DNA from: Alteromonas abrolhosensis
GTDB taxonomy: Bacteria; Pseudomonadota; Gammaproteobacteria; Enterobacterales; Alteromonadaceae
Direction of reading: 5' to 3'
Length of the DNA stretch: 64,000 bases
Assembly (NCBI RefSeq): GCF_001953635.1
Contig: NZ_MEJH01000006.1
Span: 1,915 to 65,914, forward strand
Positions 30,139 to 40,944 of this stretch are shown in pieces. The translations under genes were made by a program, and so were the position numbers. The notes under the pieces are model-generated. The model saw only the letters and a list, made by a program, of their open reading frames with translations, was not told the DNA's origin and did no database searches. Numbering within the stretch: the first letter of the stretch is position 1; the number at the start of each line of letters is the position of its first letter.

Positions 30139-31335
30139 ATGTCTGCGGCATTTATTTCTCATTTGCAATCGCAAATTGAAGCCACGAAAGAAGATGGTTT
30201 GTACAAAAAAGAGCGTGTGATCACCTCGCAGCAGCAAGCGGATATTGATGTTGCAAACGGCGAGCACGTTATTAACTTTTGTGCCAACAACTACCTTGGT
30301 CTTGCAAACAACGAAAGCCTGATCGAAGCGGCGAAGAACGGCCTGGATAGCCATGGTTTTGGTGTAGCATCTGTACGATTCATTTGCGGAACACAAGACA
30401 TTCACAAGCAACTAGAAGCGTCTATCAGCGATTTCTTAGGTACAGAAGATACTATTCTTTACCCGTCGTGCTTCGATGCAAACGGTGGTTTGTTTGAAAC
30501 CCTGTTAGGCCCTGAAGATGCCATTATTTCTGATGCGTTAAATCACGCCAGTATTATTGACGGTGTACGCCTGTGTAAAGCTAAGCGATACCGCTACGCC
30601 AATAACGATATGGCGGCACTAGAAGAGCAGTTGAAGCAAGCTGACGCCGATGGCGCACGTTTCAAAATTATTGCCACCGATGGTGTATTTTCAATGGACG
30701 GCGTAATTGCCGACCTTGCCTCAATTTGTGACCTAGCCGACAAATACGATGCCATGGTGATGGTTGATGATTGCCATGCAACAGGCTTCCTTGGCGAAAA
30801 CGGTAAAGGTAGCCATGAATATTGTGGCGTAATGGGTCGAGTAGACATCATTACCGGCACCTTAGGTAAAGCACTAGGCGGTGCGTCAGGTGGTTACACT
30901 TCAGGCAAGAAAGAAGTAGTTGAATGGTTGCGTCAACGCTCGCGTCCTTATCTTTTCTCAAACTCGGTTGCGCCACCTATCGTTTCAGCGTCACTTAAAG
31001 TGTTTGAAATGATGAAAGATGGTGACGAGCTTCGCGCTAACTTATGGCGCAATGCTAATCACTTCCGTAAGCGCATGGAAGAAGCGGGCTTCACACTCGC
31101 TGGTAAAGATCACGCTATTATTCCTGTTATGCTTGGCGATGCACGTTTAGCCAGTGAAATGGCTGACAAAATGCTGGAAAAAGGTATCTACGTTGTTGGT
31201 TTCTCTTACCCAGTGGTACCGAAAGGTCAGGCTCGTATTCGTACACAAATGTCAGCAGGCCATAGCCTAGAACACGTTGATAGAGCGGTAGATGCATTTA
31301 TTGAAGTTGGCCGTGAATTGGGAGTAATTTCATGA
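30139..31335 (+). CDS. kbl: 2-amino-3-ketobutyrate CoA ligase (glycine C-acetyltransferase)
   Basis: 398 residues of the PLP-dependent alpha-oxoamine synthase family. '[11 protein letters not shown]', '[15 protein letters not shown]' and the PLP-lysine motif '[15 protein letters not shown]' are clear. It splits 2-amino-3-oxobutyrate with CoA into glycine and acetyl-CoA. The ATG at 30139 follows 'cggag'. It overlaps tdh by 4 bp, the usual threonine-degradation pair. Confidence 0.97.
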   Translation: MSAAFISHLQSQIEATKEDGLYKKERVITSQQQADIDVANGEHVINFCANNYLGLANNESLIEAAKNGLDSHGFGVASVRFICGTQDIHKQLEASISDFLGTEDTILYPSCFDANGGLFETLLGPEDAIISDALNHASIIDGVRLCKAKRYRYANNDMAALEEQLKQADADGARFKIIATDGVFSMDGVIADLASICDLADKYDAMVMVDDCHATGFLGENGKGSHEYCGVMGRVDIITGTLGKALGGASGGYTSGKKEVVEWLRQRSRPYLFSNSVAPPIVSASLKVFEMMKDGDELRANLWRNANHFRKRMEEAGFTLAGKDHAIIPVMLGDARLASEMADKMLEKGIYVVGFSYPVVPKGQARIRTQMSAGHSLEHVDRAVDAFIEVGRELGVIS

Positions 31336-32357
31336 AGTCGCTAGTTAAAGCGAAAGCAGAAAAAGGCATTTGGTTACAAGACACGCCAGAGCCTGAAGTA
31401 GGACACAATGACCTACTGATTAAAATTCGCAAAACCGCTATTTGCGGCACCGACATGCACATTTACAACTGGGACGAATGGTCACAGAAAACCATTCCTG
31501 TTCCTATGGTTGTGGGCCACGAATATGTGGGCGAAGTTGTAGGTATGGGCCAAGAAGTAAAAGGTTTTAAAGTTGGTGACCGTGTTTCAGGCGAAGGCCA
31601 TATTACCTGTGGTCACTGCCGCAACTGTCGCGCAGGCCGAGTACATTTGTGCCGTAACACCGAGGGTGTTGGCGTAAACCGTCCTGGTGCGTTTGCTGAA
31701 TACTTGGTTATTCCTGCTTTTAACGCCTTCAAAATTCCAGACAACATCAGTGATGAACTGGCCTCTATCTTCGACCCGTTTGGCAACGCTGTTCACACCG
31801 CACTAAGTTTCGACTTGGTAGGTGAAGACGTCCTGATAACAGGTGCTGGCCCAATAGGTATTATGGCTGCTGCTGTTGCGAAGCATGTAGGTGCTCGTCA
31901 TGTCGTGGTTACCGACATTAACCCTTACCGTCTTGAGCTTGCTAAAAAAATGGGTGCAACCCGCGTTGTTGACGTAAGCAAGGAAGATTTGAAAGACGTA
32001 ATGAACGAACTGGGTATGACAGAAGGCTTCGATGTGGGTCTGGAAATGTCTGGTGTACCTGCGGCTTTCAGAGACATGCTGAACAAAATGAACCATGGTG
32101 GCAAAATTGCCATGCTAGGCATTCCTCCGCAAGACGTTGCTATCGATTGGAACCAAGTTATTTTCAAAGGCTTAGTGATAAAAGGTATCTACGGCCGTGA
32201 AATGTTCGAAACGTGGTACAAAATGGCGAGTTTGCTGCAAAGTGGCTTAGATCTATCGCCTATCATTACTCACACCTTTTCTATTGATGACTTTCAGAAA
32301 GGGTTTGATACCATGGGGTCTGGACACTCAGGTAAAGTTATTCTGGACTGGCAATAA
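31332..32357 (+). CDS. tdh: L-threonine 3-dehydrogenase
   Basis: 341 residues, zinc-dependent medium-chain dehydrogenase. It shows the catalytic zinc site '[13 protein letters not shown]', '[10 protein letters not shown]', the structural zinc cysteines '[15 protein letters not shown]' and the NAD fold '[17 protein letters not shown]'. It oxidises threonine to 2-amino-3-oxobutyrate for Kbl. It overlaps kbl and, by one base, glpE. Confidence 0.97.
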   Translation: MKSLVKAKAEKGIWLQDTPEPEVGHNDLLIKIRKTAICGTDMHIYNWDEWSQKTIPVPMVVGHEYVGEVVGMGQEVKGFKVGDRVSGEGHITCGHCRNCRAGRVHLCRNTEGVGVNRPGAFAEYLVIPAFNAFKIPDNISDELASIFDPFGNAVHTALSFDLVGEDVLITGAGPIGIMAAAVAKHVGARHVVVTDINPYRLELAKKMGATRVVDVSKEDLKDVMNELGMTEGFDVGLEMSGVPAAFRDMLNKMNHGGKIAMLGIPPQDVAIDWNQVIFKGLVIKGIYGREMFETWYKMASLLQSGLDLSPIITHTFSIDDFQKGFDTMGSGHSGKVILDWQ

Positions 32358-32668
32358 TGACAACATTCTCACACATTAGCGTAAATGACGTAGCTAACTT
32401 TCAAGGCGACGTAACTATTGTGGATATTCGCGATCCGCAATCGTTTGCTAATGGACATATGCCAAATGCTGCACCGTTAAACAACGACAACTTTGCGGCG
32501 TTTATTGAACAAGCACCGAAGGATATTCCAGTGGTTGTAGTGTGCTATCACGGGGTAAGTAGCCAACAGGCGGCGCAAGTAATAGCACAGCAAGGTTTTG
32601 AAACTGTTTATAGTATGGACGGTGGCTTTGAAGCCTGGCGACTGGCGAATCCGGTAGTAACCGCTTAA
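32357..32668 (+). CDS. glpE: GlpE-type single-domain rhodanese (thiosulfate sulfurtransferase)
   Basis: 103 residues. A complete single rhodanese domain: 'VTIVDIRDPQSFANGHMPNA' and the active-site loop 'VCYHGVSSQQAAQ' with catalytic Cys. It transfers sulfane sulfur from thiosulfate to acceptors. The ATG overlaps the tdh stop (TAATG), so it is translated with kbl-tdh. As in E. coli, glpE precedes glpG, though without glpR here. A terminator follows. Confidence 0.92.
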   Translation: MTTFSHISVNDVANFQGDVTIVDIRDPQSFANGHMPNAAPLNNDNFAAFIEQAPKDIPVVVVCYHGVSSQQAAQVIAQQGFETVYSMDGGFEAWRLANPVVTA

Positions 32669-32677
32669 CGTATTGAT

Positions 32678-32708
32678 AAAGGTGCACAATGTGCACCTTT
32701 ATTTTTTG
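32678..32708 (+). terminator. Terminator after kbl-tdh-glpE
   Basis: Stem 'aaaggtgcac / gtgcaccttt' followed by 'attttttg'; it separates glpE from glpG. Confidence 0.85.
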
Positions 32709-32808
32709 CAGCAAGGGAGGTATTTCAGTATAAATAGGTTATATACCGCGCCCTTGGTATCTGCCATATCACACTCACATTCTTCTGCTTCGGGGTAACA
32801 ACTAGCTT

Positions 32809-33672
32809 ATGGGTCATCCTTTAATTGCGTTTAACCAGCAAAGTCCTGCGCATCTTCTCGCCAACTATTTAACCAGTCAGCATATTCAGGCCAACGTAGT
32901 ACAGCACGATAAAGAGTTCGTGGTGGTACTAGATAATTCAGAACACATTGACCGCGCAAAAATCATTGCTGAAGACTTCTTGGCGAACCCCACACATCCT
33001 AAGTATCAGCAAGCCGCGTGGGACAATGGAAAAAATGTACAGTTAGCACCTTCCAGTGGTGGCTTTTCAATGGGAAATATTATTGCCGATGCAGTAAAAG
33101 CACCATTTACCTCGGTGGTATTTATTCTTTGTGTTGCCGTTTATTTGTTGTCGTTGTTTGGGTTGTTTGCGCCCATAGCGAAACATTTATTGATGCAGCC
33201 CTTTTCTGTGTTGTCGGAGAGTCACGAATGGTGGCGACTACTTGGTCCCGCATTTATTCACTTTTCAGCGCTTCACATCATATTTAATCTACTGTGGTGG
33301 GGTATGCTGGGAGCCAAAATTGAACGCACCCTTGGCATGAGTATGTTGCTTATTGTGTTCTTAGTATCGGCGGCTATTTCAAACGCCGCACAGGCCCTAT
33401 TTAGCGAACCAGTGCAGGCAAACTTATACCTGTTCGGAGGCTTATCTGGCGTGGTATACGCAGTAATGGGTTTTGTGTGGTGGTTAGGTTGGTTACGCCC
33501 AAGCTGGGGGTTGTCGCTGCCAAACTCAATTGTTGGCTTTATGCTGGTGTGGTTGGTAATCGGCTATGCCGACATTCTATGGGTGAACATGGCAAATGCT
33601 GCACATACCGCAGGGCTTATATCTGGGTGTTTACTTGCTGCTGCGTTAAGCCTAGGGTCAGGAAAGCGCTAG
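32809..33672 (+). CDS. glpG: Rhomboid intramembrane serine protease GlpG
   Basis: 287 residues. A soluble N-terminal domain (~1-90) is followed by six transmembrane helices. 'WWRLLGPAFIHFSALHIIFNLLWW' contains the conserved oxyanion-side histidine and asparagine. 'FGGLSGVVYAVMG' holds the catalytic serine, and 'MANAAHTAGL' the catalytic histidine. It cleaves transmembrane substrates in the inner membrane and takes part in membrane-protein quality control. Confidence 0.95.
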   Translation: MGHPLIAFNQQSPAHLLANYLTSQHIQANVVQHDKEFVVVLDNSEHIDRAKIIAEDFLANPTHPKYQQAAWDNGKNVQLAPSSGGFSMGNIIADAVKAPFTSVVFILCVAVYLLSLFGLFAPIAKHLLMQPFSVLSESHEWWRLLGPAFIHFSALHIIFNLLWWGMLGAKIERTLGMSMLLIVFLVSAAISNAAQALFSEPVQANLYLFGGLSGVVYAVMGFVWWLGWLRPSWGLSLPNSIVGFMLVWLVIGYADILWVNMANAAHTAGLISGCLLAAALSLGSGKR

Positions 33673-33688
33673 TAATAATTTGGAAATA

Positions 33689-33716
33689 GCTAAAAGGCGC
33701 ACGTCAGCCTTTTAGC
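33689..33716. terminator. Perfect 10-bp inverted repeat between convergent glpG and the FliL-like gene
   Basis: 'gctaaaaggc' and 'gccttttagc' flank an 8-nt loop. No long T-run follows on either strand, so terminator function is plausible for the convergent genes but weaker than at the other sites. Confidence 0.5.
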
Positions 33717-33729
33717 GCTTTACCTGCTT

Positions 33730-34143
33730 TTAGCCGCCCTGATACAGATACTTTGTGAAGATAACGTTCTTCACCACTTCACCGCCTGTTTCTTGCTTCA
33801 TGTGCTCTTGAAGCGCTTTAAGAATTGCGCGACGAATGTCTTCTCGACCGGTCAGTGATTTTACTTTTTCCGCTGGTTGCTGACCAAATATTTCAATGGC
33901 TGTAGAACGCAGTAACGGCATATGGTGTTCAGCAATTTCAAGCTGGCTAACATCGTGGATCATCAGTTCAACCGACACGCGAACATAACCTAGCTTTTGT
34001 GCGCTGTCGCTTATGTAGTTGGTAACGATTTCTGGCTCTAAACCTAAATAAGCATAGTTGGCCTTCTCTTGTGCCAATGCCGCGTTACATCCAAAAACGA
34101 AAAAACTAACCGCAAATACGCGTAAAACTAGAGACTTAAGCAT
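33730..34143 (-). CDS. Secreted FliL-domain protein, outside a flagellar operon
   Basis: 137 residues. A signal peptide-like N-terminus ('VFAVSFFVFGCNAALA') is followed by the FliL-type domain: 'YLGLEPEIVTNYISD', 'LGYVRVSVELMI', 'VKSLTGREDIRRAILKAL', 'VVKNVIFTKYLYQ'. FliL proteins associate with the flagellar stator and contain a stomatin-like periplasmic fold. Here no flagellar gene is adjacent. A Cys in the signal region ('FGCNAALA') could be a lipobox or simply part of the h-region. Confidence 0.8.
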   Translation of the reverse strand: MLKSLVLRVFAVSFFVFGCNAALAQEKANYAYLGLEPEIVTNYISDSAQKLGYVRVSVELMIHDVSQLEIAEHHMPLLRSTAIEIFGQQPAEKVKSLTGREDIRRAILKALQEHMKQETGGEVVKNVIFTKYLYQGG

Positions 34144-34291
34144 AGTGAAGTCCGAAACACCAAAGTAATAAATTCACTTGGTAGTGTAGCAAAACTCTGA
34201 TTAAAGACACTACTGCAAAAGTTTAACCGAGTGAAAATAATTGAACATGACGTGTTATCATACTAACAGATTCATTATTCGGGCTTTTCGT

Positions 34292-34861
34292 GTGAGTTTT
34301 AATGCCACTTTTCCAGTGGGTTTGGCGGTTGACTGGCAAGCACCTTCTGGCATCACAATTCCTAATGCACAGCTAAAAAACTGGCTGTTAGACACCGGGT
34401 CGTTAACCGAGCGGGTTCAGTCTTTAAGCGGCCATTTCTCTCTAGAACTTATTGGCCAGCGCACGCAAGTACCTCACGACAACGAGCTTTCGCTGTTGCT
34501 TAACAATGGTGAAACCTCTTATCAAGCGCGAGAAATCCTACTGTGTGGCGACCACAAACCATGGGTGTTCGCACGTTCTATCATTCCTCAAGCCTTTGTT
34601 GATAGCGAGCTTTCTGATCTTGGCCGGGAGCCTTTGGGAAAGCGCCTGTTTAATGATAAGCGCTTTACACGCTCAGAGTTTCAACTATGCACAGTGTCGG
34701 CTTCCCAGTTTGGTATTAACAGCAAACAAACCTTGTGGGGAAGACGCTCGTTGTTTACGTTAGGAAACTACAGCATGATAGTGGCAGAGGTTTTTCTTCC
34801 TGACTCGCCGGCCTATAGCCGCTCTGCCAGTAATGAAAAGGAAAGCGAAAAGCAAATATGA
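34292..34861 (+). CDS. ubiC: Chorismate--pyruvate lyase
   Basis: ~189 residues from a GTG at 34292 ('[18 protein letters not shown]'), the usual UbiC start. The frame is open from 34241, but the added 17 residues look non-conserved. Features include '[13 protein letters not shown]' and 'VFARSIIPQ', containing conserved Arg residues that bind chorismate, and a late Glu ('[11 protein letters not shown]'). It makes 4-hydroxybenzoate for ubiquinone. It overlaps ubiA by 4 bp. Confidence 0.88.
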   Translation: MSFNATFPVGLAVDWQAPSGITIPNAQLKNWLLDTGSLTERVQSLSGHFSLELIGQRTQVPHDNELSLLLNNGETSYQAREILLCGDHKPWVFARSIIPQAFVDSELSDLGREPLGKRLFNDKRFTRSEFQLCTVSASQFGINSKQTLWGRRSLFTLGNYSMIVAEVFLPDSPAYSRSASNEKESEKQI

Positions 34862-35715
34862 AACACAACTGGAACGCCTATGCGCGACTTATGCGCCTTG
34901 ATAAACCAGTAGGTATTTACTTGCTGCTGTGGCCTACGCTGTGGGCGCTGTTAATGGCGGCTCAAGGTTTACCGCCTTTAGGTATTACGCTCATTTTTGT
35001 CGCCGGAGTGGTTGTTATGCGTTCGGCTGGGTGTGTAATTAACGACTATGCAGACAGAAAAGTAGACGGTAGCGTAAAGCGCACCGCGCAGCGTCCGCTT
35101 GCAACCGGGGAAGTGTCGGCCAAACAAGCATTACAACTTTTTGGTGCGCTTATCGCGTTGGCATTTGTCTTAGTACTATTCCTCAACTGGCAAACAATAG
35201 CGCTGTCGGTGGTTGCGTTACTTCTTGCAGCAAGCTACCCCTTCATGAAGCGCTACACCAACCTACCGCAGGTGGTATTGGGTGCAGCGTTCGGTTGGGC
35301 TATTCCTATGGCATTTATGGCAGTAATAGAAACAGTACCAATGTACGGCTGGTGGTTGTTTATTGCTAACTTACTATGGACGGTCGCCTACGACACCATG
35401 TACGCCATGGTTGACCGCGATGACGACTTGCAAATAGGCATTAAATCTACAGCCATATTGTTTGGCAAATACGACGTACTAATAGTTATGCTGCTACAGG
35501 CTGCTGCCCTTAGCATACTCTGGTGTATTGGTTGTGCTATTAACGCCACATGGCCTTACTACATCGCAGTGCTGTTCTCGGCTTTGTTATGTGTGCGCCA
35601 ATATCAGCTTATTAAACGCCGTCAGCGCGAAGGCTGCTTCACTGCGTTTATTGAAAACCACTACATTGGCTTAGCTATTACGCTTGGCACGGCGCTGCAT
35701 TTTTATTTGGTGTGA
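34858..35715 (+). CDS. ubiA: 4-hydroxybenzoate octaprenyltransferase
   Basis: 285 residues, integral membrane prenyltransferase with about eight to nine helices. The two aspartate-rich motifs that bind the prenyl diphosphate through Mg2+ are '[15 protein letters not shown]' and '[19 protein letters not shown]'. It attaches the polyprenyl tail to 4-hydroxybenzoate, the next step after UbiC. Co-transcribed with ubiC. Confidence 0.96.
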   Translation: MKHNWNAYARLMRLDKPVGIYLLLWPTLWALLMAAQGLPPLGITLIFVAGVVVMRSAGCVINDYADRKVDGSVKRTAQRPLATGEVSAKQALQLFGALIALAFVLVLFLNWQTIALSVVALLLAASYPFMKRYTNLPQVVLGAAFGWAIPMAFMAVIETVPMYGWWLFIANLLWTVAYDTMYAMVDRDDDLQIGIKSTAILFGKYDVLIVMLLQAAALSILWCIGCAINATWPYYIAVLFSALLCVRQYQLIKRRQREGCFTAFIENHYIGLAITLGTALHFYLV

Positions 35716-35765
35716 CAACAAAAGTAATTAACCAACTACAATCCGTGTGGATAACGTCCACCCAT

Positions 35766-35792
35766 TAAAAAAGCGCCACTAAGGCGCTTTTT
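35766..35792. terminator. Bidirectional terminator between ubiA and ubiK
   Basis: 'aaaaaagcgcc-acta-aggcgcttttt' has a stem flanked by A and T runs, so it can terminate both convergent genes. Confidence 0.8.
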
Positions 35793-35814
35793 GGTTTCTA
35801 CAAACCGCTAAGGT

Positions 35815-36066
35815 CTACTTCTGTGCTAGTTTCGCTTCAAGCTCAGTAATGCGGCTTTCCATAGCGTCTAGTTTTTCGCGAGTGCGAATAAGTACTTGGC
35901 TTTGAATATCGAACTCTTCGCGAGTCACTAAATCTAGCTTAGATAGCTGCGACTGCAATACCGCCTTTACGCGGCCTTCGGCTTCTTCAGCCATGTTTTT
36001 AACGCCAGGTGGTACGGCATCAGCAATTTGTTTCGCTAAATCTTCGAGTTTCTTCGGATCCAACAT
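35815..36066 (-). CDS. ubiK: UbiK/YqiC family ubiquinone biosynthesis accessory factor
   Basis: 83 residues. 'MLDPKKLEDLAKQIADAVPPG' followed by an amphipathic region and a C-terminal coiled coil ('LIRTREKLDAMESRITELEAKLAQ') are typical of the membrane-fusogenic YqiC/BMFP family. UbiK helps the Ubi metabolon work with lipid intermediates. It sits beside ubiC-ubiA on the opposite strand. Confidence 0.9.
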   Translation of the reverse strand: MLDPKKLEDLAKQIADAVPPGVKNMAEEAEGRVKAVLQSQLSKLDLVTREEFDIQSQVLIRTREKLDAMESRITELEAKLAQK

Positions 36067-36178
36067 GGAATTCCCTTATAATGCGCAGCTCAAAATATGA
36101 AAGCTATTCTATCGGTATCGACACGACATGCAATGAAAACCGTGTTGTGCTCAAAATGTACGTTGTTTTAGGTATTAA

Positions 36179-38194
36179 ATGAAACTAAATGAAGCTCAAG
36201 AATCTGCCGTAACCTATGTGTCTGGCCCATGTTTGGTGCTGGCAGGGGCGGGCAGTGGTAAAACCCGTGTAATTACCAACAAGATTGCTCATTTAGTTAG
36301 AAACTGTGATATGCCGGCACGCTATATTGCAGCGGTTACTTTTACCAACAAAGCAGCACGTGAAATGAAAGAACGTGTAGCGCAAACCTTGGGCAAGCCG
36401 GAGGCGCGCGGGCTAAAAGTGTCGACCTTCCACACCATGGGCTTAACCATTATTAAAGCCCATGTGAAAGATCTTGGCTTAAAGCCAGGCTTCTCGTTAT
36501 TCGACGATAAAGACTCGTTCGCGTTGCTTAACGATTTGACGTCCGACACCCTCGATGGCGATAAAGATCAGCTTCAGCTTTTACAAAGCTGTATCTCTAA
36601 CTGGAAAAACGACCTTATCTTGCCCGATGCTTTATTAAAATCAGCTACCAGCACGGGCGAACGAGAGTTTGCAGAAGCCTACAAACGCTACCAAGACAAC
36701 CTTAAGGCATATAATGCGCTAGACTTCGATGACCTAATTTTATTGCCCACACTGCTTTTAAAAAGCAGCGAAGCAATAAGAGCCAAATGGCAGAGTAAAA
36801 TTCGCTACCTGCTGGTGGATGAGTACCAAGATACCAATACCAGTCAGTACGAGCTGGTAAAGCTATTAGTAGGTGAGCGCGCGCGCTTCACCGTGGTTGG
36901 CGACGATGACCAATCTATCTATTCATGGCGTGGCGCTAAACCGCAAAATCTACACCTGTTACAACAGGACTTTCCGCGCTTAAACGTAATTAAGCTACAG
37001 CAAAACTACCGCTCGTCAGGCCGTATCCTGCATTGCGCGAATATTCTTATTCAAAACAACCCGCATTTGTTCGATAAGACCTTGTTCTCTGAGTTGCAGT
37101 ATGGCGAGCCGCTTAAAGTCATAGAGGCCAAGAACGAAGAGCATGAAGGTGAGCGCGTGGTGGCAGAGTTGCTGGCGCACAAGTTTATGAACCGCACCCA
37201 GTTTAAAGACTACGCCATTTTGTATCGCGGGAATCATCAAAGTCGTATTTTCGAAAAGCTGTTAATGAGTAACCGCATTCCGTACAAAATTAGCGGCGGT
37301 ATGTCGTTCTTTGGCCGTGCCGAAGTGAAGGACATCATGGCTTATTTAAGGCTGTTGGTGAACCAAGACGACGATAACGCTTTGCTTCGCATTATTAACA
37401 CGCCAGGGCGCGGTATAGGCCGTGCTACGCTAGAAAAGCTGGGTAATTTTGCGAATAGCTTGGGCGTATCTATGTTCGAAGCGGCGACGCACCCTAACTT
37501 AAATAGCGTGTTGCCCGACAAAGCCTTTCATTCGGTTTCGACCTTTGCCCGCTGGGTAGTGGAGTTGTCGGACAATGCAGAGCGTGGCAACACCGCTGAC
37601 GCAGTGCGCACCATGATCCGCACCATGGGTTATGAAGAATGGCTATATGAAACCAGCGCCAGCCCCAAAGCTGCTGAAATGGCCATGGCCAATGTAAGTA
37701 CTTTATTCGGCTGGGTTAACGATATGCTGGAAGGTAACGACCTAGACCAACCTATGACCTTAACAGAAGTGGTGAACCGCTTAATTCTGCGCGACATGAT
37801 GGAGCGCGGCGAAGACGACGGAGAAGGGGACCAAGTACAACTAATGACGCTGCACGCCTCAAAAGGTTTGGAATTTCCTATTGTATTTCTCGTGGGTATG
37901 GAAGAAGGACTATTGCCGCACCAAAGCAGCATTGATGAAGACAACGTAGAGGAAGAGCGCCGACTTGCTTACGTAGGTATTACCCGTGCCCAGCGTGAAC
38001 TTATATTCAGCCTTGCCAAAGAGCGCCGACAGTTTGGTGAAGTCATAAACCCAGAGCCAAGTCGATTTCTATTCGAGCTGCCGCCCGACGATGTACAGTG
38101 GGAAAATCAAAAGCCAAAGGCAACAAAAGAAGAGCGCCAGCAAAAGGCGCAGGTGGGGATTGCAAACCTAAGAGATATCTTAGGTAAAAAATAG
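36179..38194 (+). CDS. rep: ATP-dependent DNA helicase Rep
   Basis: 671 residues, SF1A helicase. Walker A '[19 protein letters not shown]' at ~21-40, DExQ-type box '[17 protein letters not shown]', motif III '[17 protein letters not shown]', and late motifs '[13 protein letters not shown]' and '[17 protein letters not shown]'. It moves 3'-5' on single strands and helps replication forks pass protein blocks. Divergent from ubiK; normal length. Confidence 0.96.
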   Translation: MKLNEAQESAVTYVSGPCLVLAGAGSGKTRVITNKIAHLVRNCDMPARYIAAVTFTNKAAREMKERVAQTLGKPEARGLKVSTFHTMGLTIIKAHVKDLGLKPGFSLFDDKDSFALLNDLTSDTLDGDKDQLQLLQSCISNWKNDLILPDALLKSATSTGEREFAEAYKRYQDNLKAYNALDFDDLILLPTLLLKSSEAIRAKWQSKIRYLLVDEYQDTNTSQYELVKLLVGERARFTVVGDDDQSIYSWRGAKPQNLHLLQQDFPRLNVIKLQQNYRSSGRILHCANILIQNNPHLFDKTLFSELQYGEPLKVIEAKNEEHEGERVVAELLAHKFMNRTQFKDYAILYRGNHQSRIFEKLLMSNRIPYKISGGMSFFGRAEVKDIMAYLRLLVNQDDDNALLRIINTPGRGIGRATLEKLGNFANSLGVSMFEAATHPNLNSVLPDKAFHSVSTFARWVVELSDNAERGNTADAVRTMIRTMGYEEWLYETSASPKAAEMAMANVSTLFGWVNDMLEGNDLDQPMTLTEVVNRLILRDMMERGEDDGEGDQVQLMTLHASKGLEFPIVFLVGMEEGLLPHQSSIDEDNVEEERRLAYVGITRAQRELIFSLAKERRQFGEVINPEPSRFLFELPPDDVQWENQKPKATKEERQQKAQVGIANLRDILGKK

Positions 38195-38238
38195 TCTGCT
38201 CTTAGAGTGGGGCTTTGCAAGCAAGTGAGTGCTAACTA

Positions 38239-40839
38239 CTAGCTTGCTAGCGATGTCATATCCAGCACTTTTGCGTGCTTCAGCACTTTGCCCTGGCCAT
38301 AAATGCATTCAATTTCGTTAAGCGCATCTAACTGTGCCTGAGAGTCTACGCCTTCAGCAATAACCTGAAACTTCAAATGTTCAGAAATAAGCATGACAGA
38401 CTGAATAAGCTTTAAGTTTCGTTGAGAGCGAGGCAGTGACTTAACAAAGCGGTGATCAATTTTGATGAAGTCGAAGGGGTAGGCAAACAAGTAACTGAGT
38501 GAAGCCAATCCGCTTCCAAAGTTATCCAGCACCAAGGTCACTCCAGCACGTTTCAACTTCTTAATAGCAGGAAGAATGAACTGAGAACGGCGATTTAAGT
38601 CGTTTTCATCAAACTCAAATACCAACTGACTGGGCGTTATGCCAGATGTTTCAATTACATTAATCATCTGGTTTACCATAGAAGCTTGTAGCAAATGATT
38701 AATCGAAACGTTAACCGCTATTTTATTTATAGGGTCGTCGGTGTTTTTATAGTGGTTTAACAGCTCACAAGCCTTGGTTAGCTGGAACAGATCTAAATCT
38801 AGCGTCAGGCCGCTATGCTCAGCCACCTGTCTAAATTGCTCTCTAGCAATCTTGCCGTAGGCAGGGTGCGACCAGCGAATGTACATCTCTTTATACAACG
38901 TGCTGTCGTCATTAAGCCTTATAACCGGCTGTAAGAAGTAATCGAACTCTTCTTCGCGCAGTGCTCGCCTGAACTCATTCTCAAGCTCAAGTTCTTCAAT
39001 AAGCCTATCGCGCATGCTTTTGTCGAACATAACAAAGCGTCCGCGACCTAGCGTTTTCGCTTGGTACATTGCAGCGTCAGCATCGCGAAGCACTTCATCG
39101 GCGGCGCGGTAATAGGTTTCCAAATGCGCAATACCAATACTTGCCCCAGAATACATCTCACGGCCATCAAGCAAGAAGGGCTCAGATATAGACGCGATAA
39201 TACGGCTAGCTACTTCTTCTACATCTGCTTCGTCTTCAAAGTTATCAAGCAGCACAACAAATTCATCGCCGCCTAATCGCGCTAGCAGATCGTGGCCACG
39301 AATACACAGCGCAATACGTCTGGCTACTTCAATTAAGAACTCATCGCCGGCGTGATGGCCTAAGGTATCGTTAATGACTTTAAAGCGGTCTAAATCGATA
39401 AACAGTACCGCAAACATGTTTTCGCTGTAACGCTGCTTACTGGCTATAGCTAGCTCTAAGCGGCTGGTGAACATGGCGCGGTTGGGTAAATCGGTTAGTG
39501 AGTCGTGATGCGCATCGTGAATAAGCTTAAGCTCAATCTCTTTACGCTCTTCAATTTGTTGTTTTAAGAACTTATTAGCGCGGTTTAGCTCGGCAGTGCG
39601 TTCTTTCACGCGTTCTTCAAGCTCAATGTTATAGCGCTGCATCGACTCGGTATTGCGTTTTCGCTCAATGGCTACCGCAATATGGTGCGATACAAAGCGT
39701 AAAAGCTCTTGGTCGCGAGAATTGTATTTAGCGTGTTTACCGTAAGTTTGTACGGCAATAACACCTGCAATTTCCCCATCAACAACAAGCGGCGAACCCA
39801 ACCACGAGTTCGCACTGTTTAGCATGGTTTGCGCAACCGACACATCTAAATCGCCAGATTCTGCTAGTTCCAATACTCTGGGCGGGTTAACCAGCTCAGC
39901 TTGCCCTGTTCTCAGTACGAATTCAGTAAGTCCTAACCCTAAAGGCCTTGAACTTATGTCTTTATCTTGTGCGTCACTGAAATACGGGAATGCAAGCAGA
40001 TCGTTTTCTTTATCAAGAATGGCAATGTAACAGTTAGGTGCGCTAATTAGCCTGGCCAGAATCTCGTGCAGGCTGGAATAAAACACATCCATGTCACCTT
40101 CAAGGTTGGCGGCTAGCTCAGAAATCTCGAATAAAGCCTGCTGTAGCGACTCTACCTTCTGGCGCTCTAATATTTCTTCTTGAAGATCGTCGTTAATTTT
40201 ACGAAGTTGGCGTGTGCGTTCGCGAATGGTGCGTTCGGTGAGTTCTCGGTTTTTTACTCTATCCACCGTGGTAACGATGTGTTGAGAAACGAACAGCAGT
40301 ACTTCTAAATCTTCCTGCGTGTAATGCACACCTTCATCATAGGTTTGCACTACCATTGCGCCTATAACCTGGCTTCCTCGCTTGAGGGGAACGCCCAGCA
40401 GCTCAAAAGGCTGCGAGCCAACCAGTTTTATATCGTGCTGAGAGGCAAAAGTTTCCTCATCGTCACGTTTATAAAATAGATAATCGCCGGTTTTAAGAAT
40501 ATAACCGGTCATGCCATCCATTAACGATTCAGCGGGCAATTGGCGAACGGTTTGTTCGTCGAATTCGTCAATGAAATAAGCGAAATCGACAACGTTACTG
40601 TCGGGTTCGTAGAAGGCAACAAAGAAGTTATCGGCGTTCATAAAATCGGCAATGATTTCATGAATAGCGGAGTAAAGACGGTTAAGGTGACTTACAGAAC
40701 TGGCAAGCTCAGAAATATCAAAAAGCGCCTTCTGAACACGTTCAGCACGCTTGTACTTATCAGTGAGTTGCTGGAGCTGCGGTATAAGTTCGCGCAGTTC
40801 TTCTTCCGTCAACTCGTGTTGCGTCGAATCTTGTGACAT
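38239..40839 (-). CDS. Soluble GAF-GAF-GGDEF protein with degenerate EAL domain
   Basis: ~866 residues from the ATG at 40839 (a TTG at 40875 would add 12). Order: coiled coil, GAF (~40-190), coiled coil, second GAF (~230-400), coiled coil, GGDEF ('LARLGGDEFVVLLDN', near 530), EAL-like. The cyclase motif is intact. The EAL domain has 'KEMYIRW' for EALLRW, 'LDNFGSG' for DDFGTG and 'AEGVDS' for AEGVE, so phosphodiesterase activity is doubtful. No membrane segments. Likely a cytoplasmic diguanylate cyclase gated by small ligands on its GAF domains. Confidence 0.88.
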   Translation of the reverse strand: MSQDSTQHELTEEELRELIPQLQQLTDKYKRAERVQKALFDISELASSVSHLNRLYSAIHEIIADFMNADNFFVAFYEPDSNVVDFAYFIDEFDEQTVRQLPAESLMDGMTGYILKTGDYLFYKRDDEETFASQHDIKLVGSQPFELLGVPLKRGSQVIGAMVVQTYDEGVHYTQEDLEVLLFVSQHIVTTVDRVKNRELTERTIRERTRQLRKINDDLQEEILERQKVESLQQALFEISELAANLEGDMDVFYSSLHEILARLISAPNCYIAILDKENDLLAFPYFSDAQDKDISSRPLGLGLTEFVLRTGQAELVNPPRVLELAESGDLDVSVAQTMLNSANSWLGSPLVVDGEIAGVIAVQTYGKHAKYNSRDQELLRFVSHHIAVAIERKRNTESMQRYNIELEERVKERTAELNRANKFLKQQIEERKEIELKLIHDAHHDSLTDLPNRAMFTSRLELAIASKQRYSENMFAVLFIDLDRFKVINDTLGHHAGDEFLIEVARRIALCIRGHDLLARLGGDEFVVLLDNFEDEADVEEVASRIIASISEPFLLDGREMYSGASIGIAHLETYYRAADEVLRDADAAMYQAKTLGRGRFVMFDKSMRDRLIEELELENEFRRALREEEFDYFLQPVIRLNDDSTLYKEMYIRWSHPAYGKIAREQFRQVAEHSGLTLDLDLFQLTKACELLNHYKNTDDPINKIAVNVSINHLLQASMVNQMINVIETSGITPSQLVFEFDENDLNRRSQFILPAIKKLKRAGVTLVLDNFGSGLASLSYLFAYPFDFIKIDHRFVKSLPRSQRNLKLIQSVMLISEHLKFQVIAEGVDSQAQLDALNEIECIYGQGKVLKHAKVLDMTSLAS

Positions 40840-40944
40840 TCCGCTCGCCAGTATAAAAAAGTAACGTTTTCCCAAAGAGTTAAATTACCCGATTAGAGGG
40901 TAAAACGCTACTTTTTCCATCAAGTTGTTATGATTTAGCGGGTA

